Positions 1 through 10,621 of a DNA stretch of 64,000 nt are shown here, one piece after another. The stretch is from Megalopta genalis (Eukaryota > Arthropoda > Insecta > Hymenoptera > Halictidae). The stretch's first letter is position 1, and the number at the start of each line of letters is the position of its first letter. The stretch covers positions 154,127 to 218,126 of the forward strand of contig NW_027476470.1 in assembly GCF_051020955.1 (NCBI RefSeq). Direction: 5' to 3'. The notes beneath the pieces were generated by a model, which had not been told where the DNA came from, did no database searches, and was given only the letters and a program-made list of their open reading frames with translations. The position numbers and the translations under genes are program-made.

Positions 1-1298
1 GATTCCACGATAACCCTTCTAATTCGCATAGATTTGAAGATAAATCATGTGTTTCACTTGGATTTGAATATAACTCATTTGTTTCGCATGCTGTAGAAGC
101 TAAATCATGTATATCACAAGTATTTGAAGCTAAACCATTTGCTTCGCATGGATTCGAAGATAACCCATCCAATTCGCATTGATTTTAATCTAAATCATGT
201 GTTTCGCATGGATTTAAAGCTAACTCGTTTGTTTCGCATGCAGTTGAAGCTGAATCATGTATATCACAAGTATTTGAAGCTAAACTATTCGTTTCGCATG
301 GATTCGAAGATAAGTCTTCCACTTCGCATTGATTTGATGCTACATCATGTGTTTCGCAAGGATTTGAAGCTAACTCGTTTGTTTCGCATGATGTTAAAGC
401 TGAATCATGTATATCACAAGTATTTGAAGCTATATCATACGTTTCGCATGGATTCCAAGATAACCCTTCTAATTCGCATAGATTTGAAGATAAATCATGT
501 GTTTCGCTTGGATTTGAATGTAACTCATTTGTTTCGCATGCTGTAGAAGCTAAATCATGTATATCACAAGTATTTGAAGCTAAACCATTTGCTTCGCATG
601 GATTCGAAGATCAGCCTTCTACTTCGCATTGATTTGAAGCTAAATCATGTGTTTCGCATGGATTTGAAGCTAACTCGTTTGTTTCGCATGCTGTTGAAGC
701 TAAATCATATATATCACAAGTATTTGAAGCTAAACCATTTGTTTCGAATTTATTCGAAGCTAAGCCATCTACTTCGCATTGATTTGAGGCTAAATCATGT
801 GTTTCGCTCGGTTTGAAGCTAACTCGTTTGTTTCGCATGCTGTTGAAGCTAAATCATGTATATCACAAGTATTTGAAGCTATATCATACGTTTCGCATGG
901 ATTCCAAGATAACCCTTCTAATTCGCATTGATTTGAAGATAAATCATGTGTTTCGCTTGGATTTGATGCTAAGTCGTTTGTTTCGCATGCTGTTGAAGCT
1001 AAATCAAGTGTATCAAAAGTATTTGAAGCTAAACCATTTGCTTCGCATGGATTCGAAGATCAGCCTTCTACTTCGCATTGATTTGAGGCTAAATCATGTG
1101 TTCCGCATGGATTTTAAGCTAACTCATTTGTATCGCATGCTGTTGAAGCTAAATCATATATATCACAAGTATTTGAAGCTAAACCATTTGTTTCGCATTT
1201 ATTACAAGCTAAGCCTTCTACTTCGCATTGATTTGAGGCTAAATCATGTGTTTCGCTTGGTTTTGAAGCTAACTCGTTTTTTTCGCATGCAGTTGTAA
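1..1298. repeat. Partial copy of the 1650-bp HOR family
   Basis: This block corresponds to about 3152-4450 (offset +3151, becoming +3152 after a one-base deletion near 811-814) and again to about 4802-6100. The marker P/E monomers CATACG...GATTCCA and the CTGTAGAAG form of V occur in the same order. It is cut by the window start. Confidence 0.85.
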
Positions 1299-1647
1299 CT
1301 AAATCATGTATATCACAAGTATTTGAAGCTAAACCATTTGCTTCGCATGGATTCGAAGATCAGCCTTCTACTTCGCATTGATTTTAATCTAAATCATGTG
1401 TTTCGCATGGATTTGAAGCTAACTCGTTTGTTTCGCATGCAGTTGAAGCTGAATCATGTATATCACAAGTATTTGAAGCTAAACCATTTGTTACGCATGG
1501 TTTCGAAGATCAGCCTTCTACTTCGCATTGATTTGAAGCTAAATCATGTGTTTCGCATGGATTTGAAGCTAACTCGTTTGTTTCGCATGCTGTTGAAGCT
1601 AAATCATATATATCACAAGTATTTGAAGCTAAACCATTTGTTTCGCA

Positions 1648-1665
1648 TTTATTCGAAAGCTAAGC
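1648..1665. repeat. Diagnostic +1 insertion (CGAAAGC) defining the 151-bp pentamer; first of about 47
   Basis: The E monomer reads TTCGAAAGCTAAGCC here instead of TTCGAAGCTAAGCC. By hand I find about 47 such pentamers, for example near 2407, 9428, 10179, 12550, 14510, 15403, 20507, 33804, 45088 and 61508. Distances between neighbours are usually 150n+1 bp (451, 601, 751, 901). None lies between about 2407 and 9428. The insertion moves every reading frame by one base. Confidence 0.92.
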
Positions 1666-1950
1666 CTTCTACTTCGCATTGATTTGAGGCTAAATCATGT
1701 GTTTCGCTTGGTTTTGAAGCTAACTCGTATTTTTCGCATGCTGTTGAAGCTAAATCATGTATATCACAAGTATTTGAAGCTATATCATACGTTTCGCATG
1801 GATTCCAAGACGACCCTTCTAATTCGCATTGATTTGAAGCTAAATCATGTGTTTCGCAAGGATTTGAAGCTAACTCGTTTGTTTCGCATGCTGTTGAAGC
1901 TAACTCAAGTGTATCAAAAGTATTTGAAGCTAAACCATTTGCTTCGCATG

Positions 1951-1980
1951 GATTCGAAGATCAGCCTTCTACTTCGCATT
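1951..1980. repeat. Monomer type E
   Basis: The E monomer is the most divergent of the five. It has GATTCGAAGATCAGCC at positions 1-16 and ends CATT rather than CATG. The final T creates TGA across the junction with K (CAT TGA TTT). Main subtypes carry GATAAGCC, GCTAAGCC (with the preceding bases TTATT), GATAACCC with GATTCCA at the start, or GACGACCC. The 151-bp lineage marker (CGAAAGC for CGAAGC) also lies in E. Confidence 0.9.
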
Positions 1981-2010
1981 GATTTGAAGCTAAATCATGT
2001 GTTTCGCATG
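1981..2010. repeat. Monomer type K
   Basis: The K monomer matches the overall consensus: GATTTGAAGC, then TAAATCATGTG, then TTTCGCATG. Common subtypes are GAGGC for GAAGC, GATTTTAATC at the start, GATGC, and CGCTTGG, CGCTCGG or CGCAAGG at the end. Confidence 0.9.
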
Positions 2011-2040
2011 GATTTGAAGCTAACTCGTTTGTTTCGCATG
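2011..2040. repeat. Monomer type N
   Basis: The N monomer differs from K in the centre, with AACTCGTTTG in place of AAATCATGTG. It ends GCATG and joins V to make GCATGC. Subtypes include AACGCG (an MluI-type ACGCGT), AAGTCG, TCGTATTTTTCG and TCGTTTTTTTCG. Confidence 0.9.
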
Positions 2041-2070
2041 CTGTTGAAGCTAAATCATGTATATCACAAG
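2041..2070. repeat. Monomer type V
   Basis: The V monomer starts CTGTTGAAGC (or CAGTTGAAGC, CTGTAGAAGC, CAGTTGTAAC) and ends ATATCACAAG. Its CAC replaces the CGC of the other monomers, so V alone lacks the CpG shared by the other four. The subtype with CATATATATC is the Y/I variant used in HOR typing. Confidence 0.9.
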
Positions 2071-2100
2071 TATTTGAAGCTAAACCATTTGTTACGCATG
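2071..2100. repeat. Monomer type P
   Basis: The P monomer starts TATTTGAAGC and has AAACCATTTG in the centre. Subtypes are GCTTCGCATG, GTTACGCATG, GTTTCGCATT and GTATCGCATG at the 3' end, plus a TATATCATACG version that precedes the GATTCCA form of E. Confidence 0.9.
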
Positions 2101-2615
2101 GATTCGAAGATCAGCCTTCTACTTCGCATTGATTTGATGCTAAATCATGTGTTTCGCATGGATTTGAAGCTAACGCGTTTGTTTCGCATGCTGTTGAAGC
2201 TAAATCATATACATCACAAGTATTTGAAGCTAAACCATTTGTTACGCATGGATTCGAAGATCAGCCTTCTACTTCGCATTGATTTGAAGCTAAATCATGT
2301 GTTTCGCATGGATTTGAAGATAACTCGTTTGTTTCGCATGCTGTTGAAACTAAATCATATATATCACAAGTATTTGAAGCTAAACCATTTGTTTCGCATT
2401 TATTCGAAAGCTAAGCCTTCTACTTCGCATTGATTTGAGGCTAAATCATGTGTTTCGCTTGGTTTTGAAGCTAACTCGTATTTTTCGCATGCTGTTGAAG
2501 CTAAATCAAGTGTATCAAAAGTATTTGAAGCTAAACCATTTGCTTCGCATGGATTCGAAGATCAGCCTTCTACTTCGCATTGATTTGAGGCTAAATCATG
2601 TGTTCCGCATGGATT

Positions 2616-3323
2616 TTAAGCTAACTCGTTTGTATCGCATGCTGTTGAAGCTAAATCATATATATCACAAGTATTTGAAGCTAAACCATTTGTTTCGCAT
2701 TTATTACAAGCTAAGCCTTCTACTTCGCATTGATTTGAGGCTAAATCATGTGTTTCGCTTGGTTTTGAAGCTAACTCGTTTTTTTCGCATGCAGTTGTAA
2801 CTAAATCATGTATATCACAAGTATTTGAAGCTATATAATACGTTTCGAATGGATTCCAAGATAACCCTTCTAATTCGCATTGATTTGAATCTAAATCATG
2901 TGTTTCGCATGGATTTGAAGCTAACTCGTTTGTTTCGCATGCTGTTGAAGCTAAATCATATATATCACAAGTATTTGAAGCTAAACCATTTGTTTCGCAT
3001 TTATTCGAAGCTAAGCCATCTACTTCGCATTGATTTGAGGCTAAATCATGTGTTTCGCTCGGTTTTGTAGCTAACTCGTTTGTTTCGCATGCTGTTAAAG
3101 CTAAATCATGTATATCACAAGTATTTGAAGCTATATCATACGTTTCGCATGGATTCCACGATAACCCTTCTAATTCGCATAGATTTGAAGATAAATCATG
3201 TGTTTCACTTGGATTTGAATATAACTCATTTGTTTCGCATGCTGTAGAAGCTAAATCATGTATATCACAAGTATTTGAAGCTAAACCATTTGCTTCGCAT
3301 GGATTCGAAGATAACCCATCCAA
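2616..3323 (-). other. Reverse-strand open stretch of decapeptide repeats, probably non-coding remnant
   Basis: Read on the minus strand this gives 235 codons of a ten-residue repeat of the type CETHDLASNP, with Cys at almost every tenth residue and acidic residues at positions 2 and 5. It stays open because the E monomers here carry GATAAG, GCTAAG or GATAAC, not GATCAG (which reads TGA). The nominal start is a TTG that is simply the Leu or Val codon of the repeat. I see no upstream ribosome-binding or promoter-like sequence. It ends at a TAA made by GATTTTAAGC. I do not recognise the protein. A real gene would need independent evidence of expression. Confidence 0.2.
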
Positions 3324-4265
3324 TTCGCATTGATTTTAATCTAAATCATGTGTTTCGCATGGATTTAAAGCTAACTCGTTTGTTTCGCATGCAGTTGAAG
3401 CTGAATCATGTATATCACAAGTATTTGAAGCTAAACTATTCGTTTCGCATGGATTCGAAGATAAGTCTTCCACTTCGCATTGATTTGATGCTACATCATG
3501 TGTTTCGCAAGGATTTGAAGCTAACTCGTTTGTTTCGCATGATGTTAAAGCTGAATCATGTATATCACAAGTATTTGAAGCTATATCATACGTTTCGCAT
3601 GGATTCCAAGATAACCCTTCTAATTCGCATAGATTTGAAGATAAATCATGTGTTTCGCTTGGATTTGAATGTAAATCATTTGTTTCGCATGCTGTAGAAG
3701 CTAAATCATGTATATCACAAGTATTTGAAGCTAAACCATTTGCTTCGCATGGATTCGAAGATCAGCCTTCTACTTCGCATTGATTTGAAGCTAAATCATG
3801 TGTTTCGCATGGATTTGAAGCTAACTCGTTTGTTTCGCATGCTGTTGAAGCTAAATCATATATATCACAAGTATTTGAAGCTAAACCATTTGTTTCGAAT
3901 TTATTCGAAGCTAAGCCATCTACTTCGCATTGATTTGAGGCTAAATCATGTGTTTCGCTCGGTTTTGAAGCTAACTCGTTTGTTTCGCATGCTGTTGAAG
4001 CTAAATCATGTATATCACAAGTATTTGAAGCTATATCATACGTTTCGCATGGATTCCAAGATAACCCTTCTAATTCGCATTGATTTGAAGATAAATCATG
4101 TGTTTCGCTTGGATTTGATGCTAAGTCGTTTGTTTCGCATGCTGTTGAAGCTAAATCAAGTGTATCAAAAGTATTTGAAGCTAAACCATTTGCTTCGCAT
4201 GGATTCGAAGATCAGCCTTCTACTTCGCATTGATTTGAGGCTAAATCATGTGTTCCGCATGGATT
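2616..4265. repeat. 1650-bp HOR, copy 1 (11 pentamers)
   Basis: The segment recurs 1650 bp downstream with matching marker variants, including GATTTTAAGC, TTATTACAAGC, CTATATAATACG and GATGTTAAAGC. 1650 is exactly 11 x 150. The unit contains no +1 frameshift pentamer, so all three frames keep phase throughout. Confidence 0.9.
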
Positions 4266-4973
4266 TTAAGCTAACTCGTTTGTATCGCATGCTGTTGAAG
4301 CTAAATCATATATATCACAAGTATTTGAAGCTAAACCATTTGTTTCGCATTTATTACAAGCTAAGCCTTCTACTTCGCATTGATTTGAGGCTAAATCATG
4401 TGTTTCGCTTGGTTTTGAAGCTAACTCGTTTTTTTCGCATGCAGTTGTAACTAAATCATGTATATCACAAGTATTTGAAGCTATATAATACGTTTCGAAT
4501 GGATTCCAAGATAACCCTTCTAATTCGCATTGATTTGAATCTAAATCATGTGTTTCGCATGGATTTGAAGCTAACTCGTTTGTTTCGCATGCTGTTGAAG
4601 CTAAATCATATATATCACAAGTATTTGAAGCTAAACCATTTGTTTCGCATTTATTCGAAGCTAAGCCATCTACTTCGCATTGATTTGAGGCTAAATCATG
4701 TGTTTCGCTCGGTTTTGTAGCTAACTCGTTTGTTTCGCATGCTGTTAAAGCTAAATCATGTATATCACAAGTATTTGAAGCTATATCATACGTTTCGCAT
4801 GGATTCCACGATAACCCTTCTAATTCGCATAGATTTGAAGATAAATCATGTGTTTCACTTGGATTTGAATATAACTCATTTGTTTCGCATGCTGTAGAAG
4901 CTAAATCATGTATATCACAAGTATTTGAAGCTAAACCATTTGCTTCGCATGGATTCGAAGATAACCCATCCAA
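4266..4973 (-). other. Reverse-strand open stretch, second copy
   Basis: This has the same length and reading as the 2616-3323 stretch, placed 1650 bp downstream in the second HOR copy. Its identity follows from the duplication and is not separate evidence for selection. Confidence 0.2.
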
Positions 4974-5915
4974 TTCGCATTGATTTTAATCTAAATCATG
5001 TGTTTCGCATGGATTTAAAGCTAACTCGTTTGTTTCGCATGCAGTTGAAGCTGAATCATGTATATCACAAGTATTTGAAGCTAAACTATTCGTTTCGCAT
5101 GGATTCGAAGATAAGTCTTCCACTTCGCATTGATTTGATGCTACATCATGTGTTTCGCAAGGATTTGAAGCTAACTCGTTTGTTTCGCATGATGTTAAAG
5201 CTGAATCATGTATATCACAAGTATTTGAAGCTATATCATACGTTTCGCATGGATTCCAAGATAACCCTTCTAATTCGCATAGATTTGAAGATAAATCATG
5301 TGTTTCGCTTGGATTTGAATGTAAATCATTTGTTTCGCATGCTGTAGAAGCTAAATCATGTATATCACAAGTATTTGAAGCTAAACCATTTGCTTCGCAT
5401 GGATTCGAAGATCAGCCTTCTACTTCGCATTGATTTGAAGCTAAATCATGTGTTTCGCATGGATTTGAAGCTAACTCGTTTGTTTCGCATGCTGTTGAAG
5501 CTAAATCATATATATCACAAGTATTTGAAGCTAAACCATTTGTTTCGAATTTATTCGAAGCTAAGCCATCTACTTCGCATTGATTTGAGGCTAAATCATG
5601 TGTTTCGCTCGGTTTTGAAGCTAACTCGTTTGTTTCGCATGCTGTTGAAGCTAAATCATGTATATCACAAGTATTTGAAGCTATATCATACGTTTCGCAT
5701 GGATTCCAAGATAACCCTTCTAATTCGCATTGATTTGAAGATAAATCATGTGTTTCGCTTGGATTTGATGCTAAGTCGTTTGTTTCGCATGCTGTTGAAG
5801 CTAAATCAAGTGTATCAAAAGTATTTGAAGCTAAACCATTTGCTTCGCATGGATTCGAAGATCAGCCTTCTACTTCGCATTGATTTGAGGCTAAATCATG
5901 TGTTCCGCATGGATT
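4266..5915. repeat. 1650-bp HOR, copy 2
   Basis: I saw no difference from copy 1 in the stretches compared by eye, including the long open segments at equivalent places. This implies recent duplication or homogenisation. Confidence 0.9.
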
Positions 5916-6311
5916 TTAAGCTAACTCGTTTGTATCGCATGCTGTTGAAGCTAAATCATATATATCACAAGTATTTGAAGCTAAACCATTTGTTTCGCAT
6001 TTATTACAAGCTAAGCCTTCTACTTCGCATTGATTTGAGGCTAAATCATGTGTTTCGCTTGGTTTTGAAGCTAACTCGTTTTTTTCGCATGCAGTTGTAA
6101 CTAAATCATGTATATCACAAGTATTTGAAGCTAAACCATTTGCTTCGCATGGATTCGAAGATCAGCCTTCTACTTCGCATTGATTTTAATCTAAATCATG
6201 TGTTTCGCATGGATTTGAAGCTAACTCGTTTGTTTCGCATGCAGTTGAAGCTGAATCATGTATATCACAAGTATTTGAAGCTAAACCATTTGTTACGCAT
6301 GGTTTCGAAGA

Positions 6312-6923
6312 TCAGCCTTCTACTTCGCATTGATTTGAGGCTAAATCATGTGTTTCGCTCGGTTTTGTAGCTAACTCGTTTGTTTCGCATGCTGTTAAAG
6401 CTAAATCATGTATATCACAAGTATTTGAAGCTATATAATACGTTTCGAATGGATTCCAAGATAACCCTTCTAATTCGCATTGATTTGAATCTAAATCATG
6501 TGTTTCGCATGGATTTGAAGCTAACTCGTTTGTTTCGCATGCTGTTGAAGCTAAATCATATATATCACAAGTATTTGAAGCTAAACCATTTGTTTCGCAT
6601 TTATTCGAAGCTAAGCCATCTACTTCGCATTGATTTGAGGCTAAATCATGTGTTTCGCTCGGTTTTGTAGCTAACTCGTTTGTTTCGCATGCTGTTAAAG
6701 CTAAATCATGTATATCACAAGTATTTGAAGCTATATCATACGTTTCGCATGGATTCCACGATAACCCTTCTAATTCGCATAGATTTGAAGATAAATCATG
6801 TGTTTCACTTGGATTTGAATATAACTCATTTGTTTCGCATGCTGTAGAAGCTAAATCATGTATATCACAAGTATTTGAAGCTAAACCATTTGCTTCGCAT
6901 GGATTCGAAGATAACCCATCCAA
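6312..6923 (-). other. Reverse-strand open stretch, third copy, shortened
   Basis: This is 203 codons of the same decapeptide repeat in the expanded third HOR copy. It ends earlier because a GATCAG-type E monomer (TGA on this strand) has replaced the one found in copies 1 and 2. Confidence 0.18.
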
Positions 6924-6960
6924 TTCGCATTGATTTTAATCTAAATCATGTGTTTCGCAT

Positions 6961-7260
6961 GGATTTAAAGCTAACTCGTTTGTTTCGCATGCAGTTGAAG
7001 CTGAATCATGTATATCACAAGTATTTGAAGCTAAACTATTCGTTTCGCATGGATTCGAAGATAAGTCTTCCACTTCGCATTGATTTGATGCTACATCATG
7101 TGTTTCGCATGGATTTAAAGCTAACTCGTTTGTTTCGCATGCAGTTGAAGCTGAATCATGTATATCACAAGTATTTGAAGCTAAACTATTCGTTTCGCAT
7201 GGATTCGAAGATAAGTCTTCCACTTCGCATTGATTTGATGCTACATCATGTGTTTCGCAA
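6961..7260. repeat. Local 150-bp direct duplication (6961-7110 and 7111-7260)
   Basis: The two 150-bp halves look identical except for the final base (T at 7110, A at 7260). The corresponding place in HOR copies 1 and 2 has a single pentamer, so this is a copy-specific single-unit gain. Confidence 0.88.
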
Positions 7261-7499
7261 GGATTTGAAGCTAACTCGTTTGTTTCGCATGATGTTAAAG
7301 CTGAATCATGTATATCACAAGTATTTGAAGCTATATCATACGTTTCGCATGGATTCCAAGATAACCCTTCTAATTCGCATAGATTTGAAGATAAATCATG
7401 TGTTTCGCTTGGATTTGAATGTAAATCATTTGTTTCGCATGCTGTAGAAGCTAAATCATGTATATCACAAGTATTTGAAGCTAAACCATTTGCTTCGCA

Positions 7500-10400
7500 T
7501 GCATTCCAAGATAACCCTTCTAATTCGCATTGATTTGAAGATAAATCATGTGTTTCGCTTGGATTTGAAGCTAAGTCGTTTGTTTCGCATGCTGTTGAAG
7601 CTAAATCAAGTGTATCAAAAGTATTTGAAGCTAAACCATTTGCTTCGAATGGATTCGAAGATCAGCCTTCTACTTCGCATTGATTTGATGCTAAATCATG
7701 TGTTTCGAATGGATTTGAAGCTAACTCGTTTGTTTCGCATGCTGTTGAAGCTAAATCATGTATATCACAAGTATTTGAAGCTAAACCATTTGTATCGCAT
7801 TGATTTGAAGCTAAATCATGTGTTTCGCATGGATTTGAAGCTAACTCGTTTGTTTCGCATGCTGTTGAATCTAAATCATGTATATCACAAGTATTTGAAG
7901 CTAAACCATTTGTATCGCATGGGATCGAAGTTAAGCCTCCTACTTCGCATTGATTTGAAGCTAAATCATGTGTTTCGCATGGATTTGAAGCTAACTCGTT
8001 TGTTTCGCATGCTGTTGAAGCTAAATCATATATATCACAAGTATTTGAAGCTAAACCATTTGTTTCGCATTTATTCGAAGCTAAGCCATCTACTTCGCAT
8101 TGATTTGAGGCTAAATCATGTGTTTCGCTCGGTTTTGAAGCTAACTCGTTTGTTTCGCATGCTGTTGAAGCTAAATCATGTATATCACAAGTATTTGAAG
8201 CTATATCATACGTTTCGCATGGATTCCAAGATAACCCTTCTAATTCGCATAGATTTGAAGATAAATCATGTGTTTCGCTTGGATTTGAATGTAACTCATT
8301 TGTTTCGCATGCTGTAGAAGCTAAATCATGTATATCACAAGTATTTGAAGCTAAACCATTTGCTTCGCATGGATTCGAAGATCAGCCTTCTACTTCGCAT
8401 TGATTTGAAGCTAAATCATGTGTTTCGCATGGATTTGAAGCTAACTCGTTTGTTTCGCATGCTGTTGAAGCTAAATCATATATATCACAAGTATTTGAAG
8501 CTAAACCATTTGTTTCGAATTTATTCGAAGCTAAGCCATCTACTTCGCATTGATTTGAGGCTAAATCATGTGTTTCGCTCGGTTTTGAAGCTAACTCGTT
8601 TGTTTCGCATGCTGTTGAAGCTAAATCATGTATATCACAAGTATTTGAAGCTATATCATACGTTTCGCATGGATTCCAAGATAACCCTTCTAATTCGCAT
8701 TGATTTGAAGATAAATCATGTGTTTCGCTTGGATTTGAAGCTAAGTCGTTTGTTTCGCATGCTGTTGAAGCTAAATCAAGTGTATCAAAAGTATTTGAAG
8801 CTAAACCATTTGCTTCGCATGGATTCGAAGATCAGCCTTCTACTTCGCATTGATTTGAGGCTAAATCATGTGTTCCGCATGGATTTTAAGCTAACTCGTT
8901 TGTATCGCATGCTGTTGAAGCTAAATCATATATATCACAAGTATTTGAAGCTAAACCATTTGTTTCGAATTTATTACAAGCTAAGCCTTCTACTTCGCAT
9001 TGATTTGAGGCTAAATCATGTGTTTCGCTTGGTTTTGAAGCTAACTCGTTTTTTTCGCATGCAGTTGTAACTAAATCATGTATATCACAAGTATTTGAAG
9101 CTAAACCATTTGCTTCGCATGGATTCGAAGATCAGCCTTCTACTTCGCATTGATTTTAATCTAAATCATGTGTTTCGCATGGATTTGAAGCTAACTCGTT
9201 TGTTTCGCATGCAGTTGAAGCTGAATCATGTATATCACAAGTATTTGAAGCTAAACCATTTGTTACGCATGGTTTCGAAGATCAGCCTTCTACTTCGCAT
9301 TGATTTGAAGCTAAATCATGTGTTTCGCATGGATTTGAAGCTAACTCGTTTGTTTCGCATGCTGTTGAAGCTAAATCATATATATCACAAGTATTTGAAG
9401 CTAAACCATTTGTTTCGCATTTATTCGAAAGCTAAGCCTTCTACTTCGCATTGATTTGAGGCTAAATCATGTGTTTCGCTTGGTTTTGAAGCTAACTCGT
9501 ATTTTTCGCATGCTGTTGAAGCTAAATCATGTATATCACAAGTATTTGAAGCTATATCATACGTTTCGCATGGATTCCAAGACGACCCTTCTAATTCGCA
9601 TTGATTTGAAGCTAAATCATGTGTTTCGCAAGGATTTGAAGCTAACTCGTTTGTTTCGCATGCTGTTGAAGCTAACTCAAGTGTATCAAAAGTATTTGAA
9701 GCTAAACCATTTGCTTCGCATGGATTCGAAGATCAGCCTTCTACTTCGCATTGATTTGAAGCTAAATCATGTGTTTCGCATGGATTTGAAGCTAACTCGT
9801 TTGTTTCGCATGCTGTTGAAGCTAAATCATGTATATCACAAGTATTTGAAGCTAAACCATTTGTTACGCATGGATTCGAAGATCAGCCTTCTACTTCGCA
9901 TTGATTTGATGCTAAATCATGTGTTTCGCATGGATTTGAAGCTAACGCGTTTGTTTCGCATGCTGTTGAAGCTAAATCATATACATCACAAGTATTTGAA
10001 GCTAAACCATTTGTTACGCATGGATTCGAAGATCAGCCTTCTACTTCGCATTGATTTGAAGCTAAATCATGTGTTTCGCATGGATTTGAAGATAACTCGT
10101 TTGTTTCGCATGCTGTTGAAACTAAATCATATATATCACAAGTATTTGAAGCTAAACCATTTGTTTCGCATTTATTCGAAAGCTAAGCCTTCTACTTCGC
10201 ATTGATTTGAGGCTAAATCATGTGTTTCGCTTGGTTTTGAAGCTAACTCGTATTTTTCGCATGCTGTTGAAGCTAAATCAAGTGTATCAAAAGTATTTGA
10301 AGCTAAACCATTTGCTTCGCATGGATTCGAAGATCAGCCTTCTACTTCGCATTGATTTGAGGCTAAATCATGTGTTCCGCATGGATTTTAAGCTAACTCG

Positions 10401-10621
10401 TTTGTATCGCATGCTGTTGAAGCTAAATCATATATATCACAAGTATTTGAAGCTAAACCATTTGTTTCGCATTTATTACAAGCTAAGCCTTCTACTTCGC
10501 ATTGATTTGAGGCTAAATCATGTGTTTCGCTTGGTTTTGAAGCTAACTCGTTTTTTTCGCATGCAGTTGTAACTAAATCATGTATATCACAAGTATTTGA
10601 AGCTATATCATACGTTCCGCA
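7500..10621. repeat. 3122-bp HOR, copy 1
   Basis: The whole block recurs at offset +3122. It includes a 120-bp tetramer (junction at 7800), the GGGATCGAAGTTAAGCC form of E, and two 151-bp pentamers. 3122 is 104 x 30 + 2, and the +2 comes from the two inserted bases. Confidence 0.9.
7771..7890. repeat. 120-bp tetramer unit (P fused directly to K, E missing)
   Basis: At 7800/7801 a P monomer ending TGTATCGCAT is followed at once by TGATTTGAAGC of K. The E monomer of the GGGATCG subtype has been lost between two CGCAT direct repeats. The same junction is at 10922, 30106, 32326, 35898, 37819, 40339, 43610, 48383, 51956, 54778 and 63747, and its spacings reproduce the HOR periods. Confidence 0.9.

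Larger units (their letters stand above)
1951..2100. repeat. Reference 150-bp pentamer (monomers E-K-N-V-P)
   Basis: This is a clean example of the level-2 unit, with five monomers of exactly 30 bp each. Differences between monomer types are fixed across the array, so the pentamer, not the monomer, is the unit that was amplified. Across the five types the variable positions are 1, 2, 3, 5, 10, 12, 14, 15, 17, 19, 21, 22, 23, 26, 29 and 30. The rest are constant. A TTCGAA palindrome lies in E and a GCATGC palindrome at the N/V junction, each about once per pentamer. Confidence 0.95.
1299..2615. repeat. Block rich in 151-bp units, shared with the 3122-bp HOR
   Basis: From about 1323 to 2800 the monomer order matches 9095-10572 (+7772) and 12217-13694. 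It holds two 151-bp pentamers (CGAAAGC near 1648 and 2407) spaced 751 bp apart. This shows that one block type sits inside different HORs, as expected from unequal exchange. Confidence 0.8.
5916..7499. repeat. 1650-bp HOR, copy 3, expanded
   Basis: Up to about 6124 it follows copy 2. Two extra pentamers then raise the offset from 1650 to 1950, and a local 150-bp duplication at 6961-7260 raises it to 2100. After about 7500 it passes into a different HOR. Confidence 0.8.

Noticed and set aside
1996..2010. Hairpin from CATG...CATG in the K monomer
   Set aside because: The stem would be four base pairs around a seven-base loop and is not conserved in N, V or P. It is too weak to call a structure or terminator.
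2041..2070. TATA-like element in the V monomer (CATATATATC variant) as a promoter
   Set aside because: It recurs about every 150-300 bp as a subtype of V, with no transcription start context or downstream gene.
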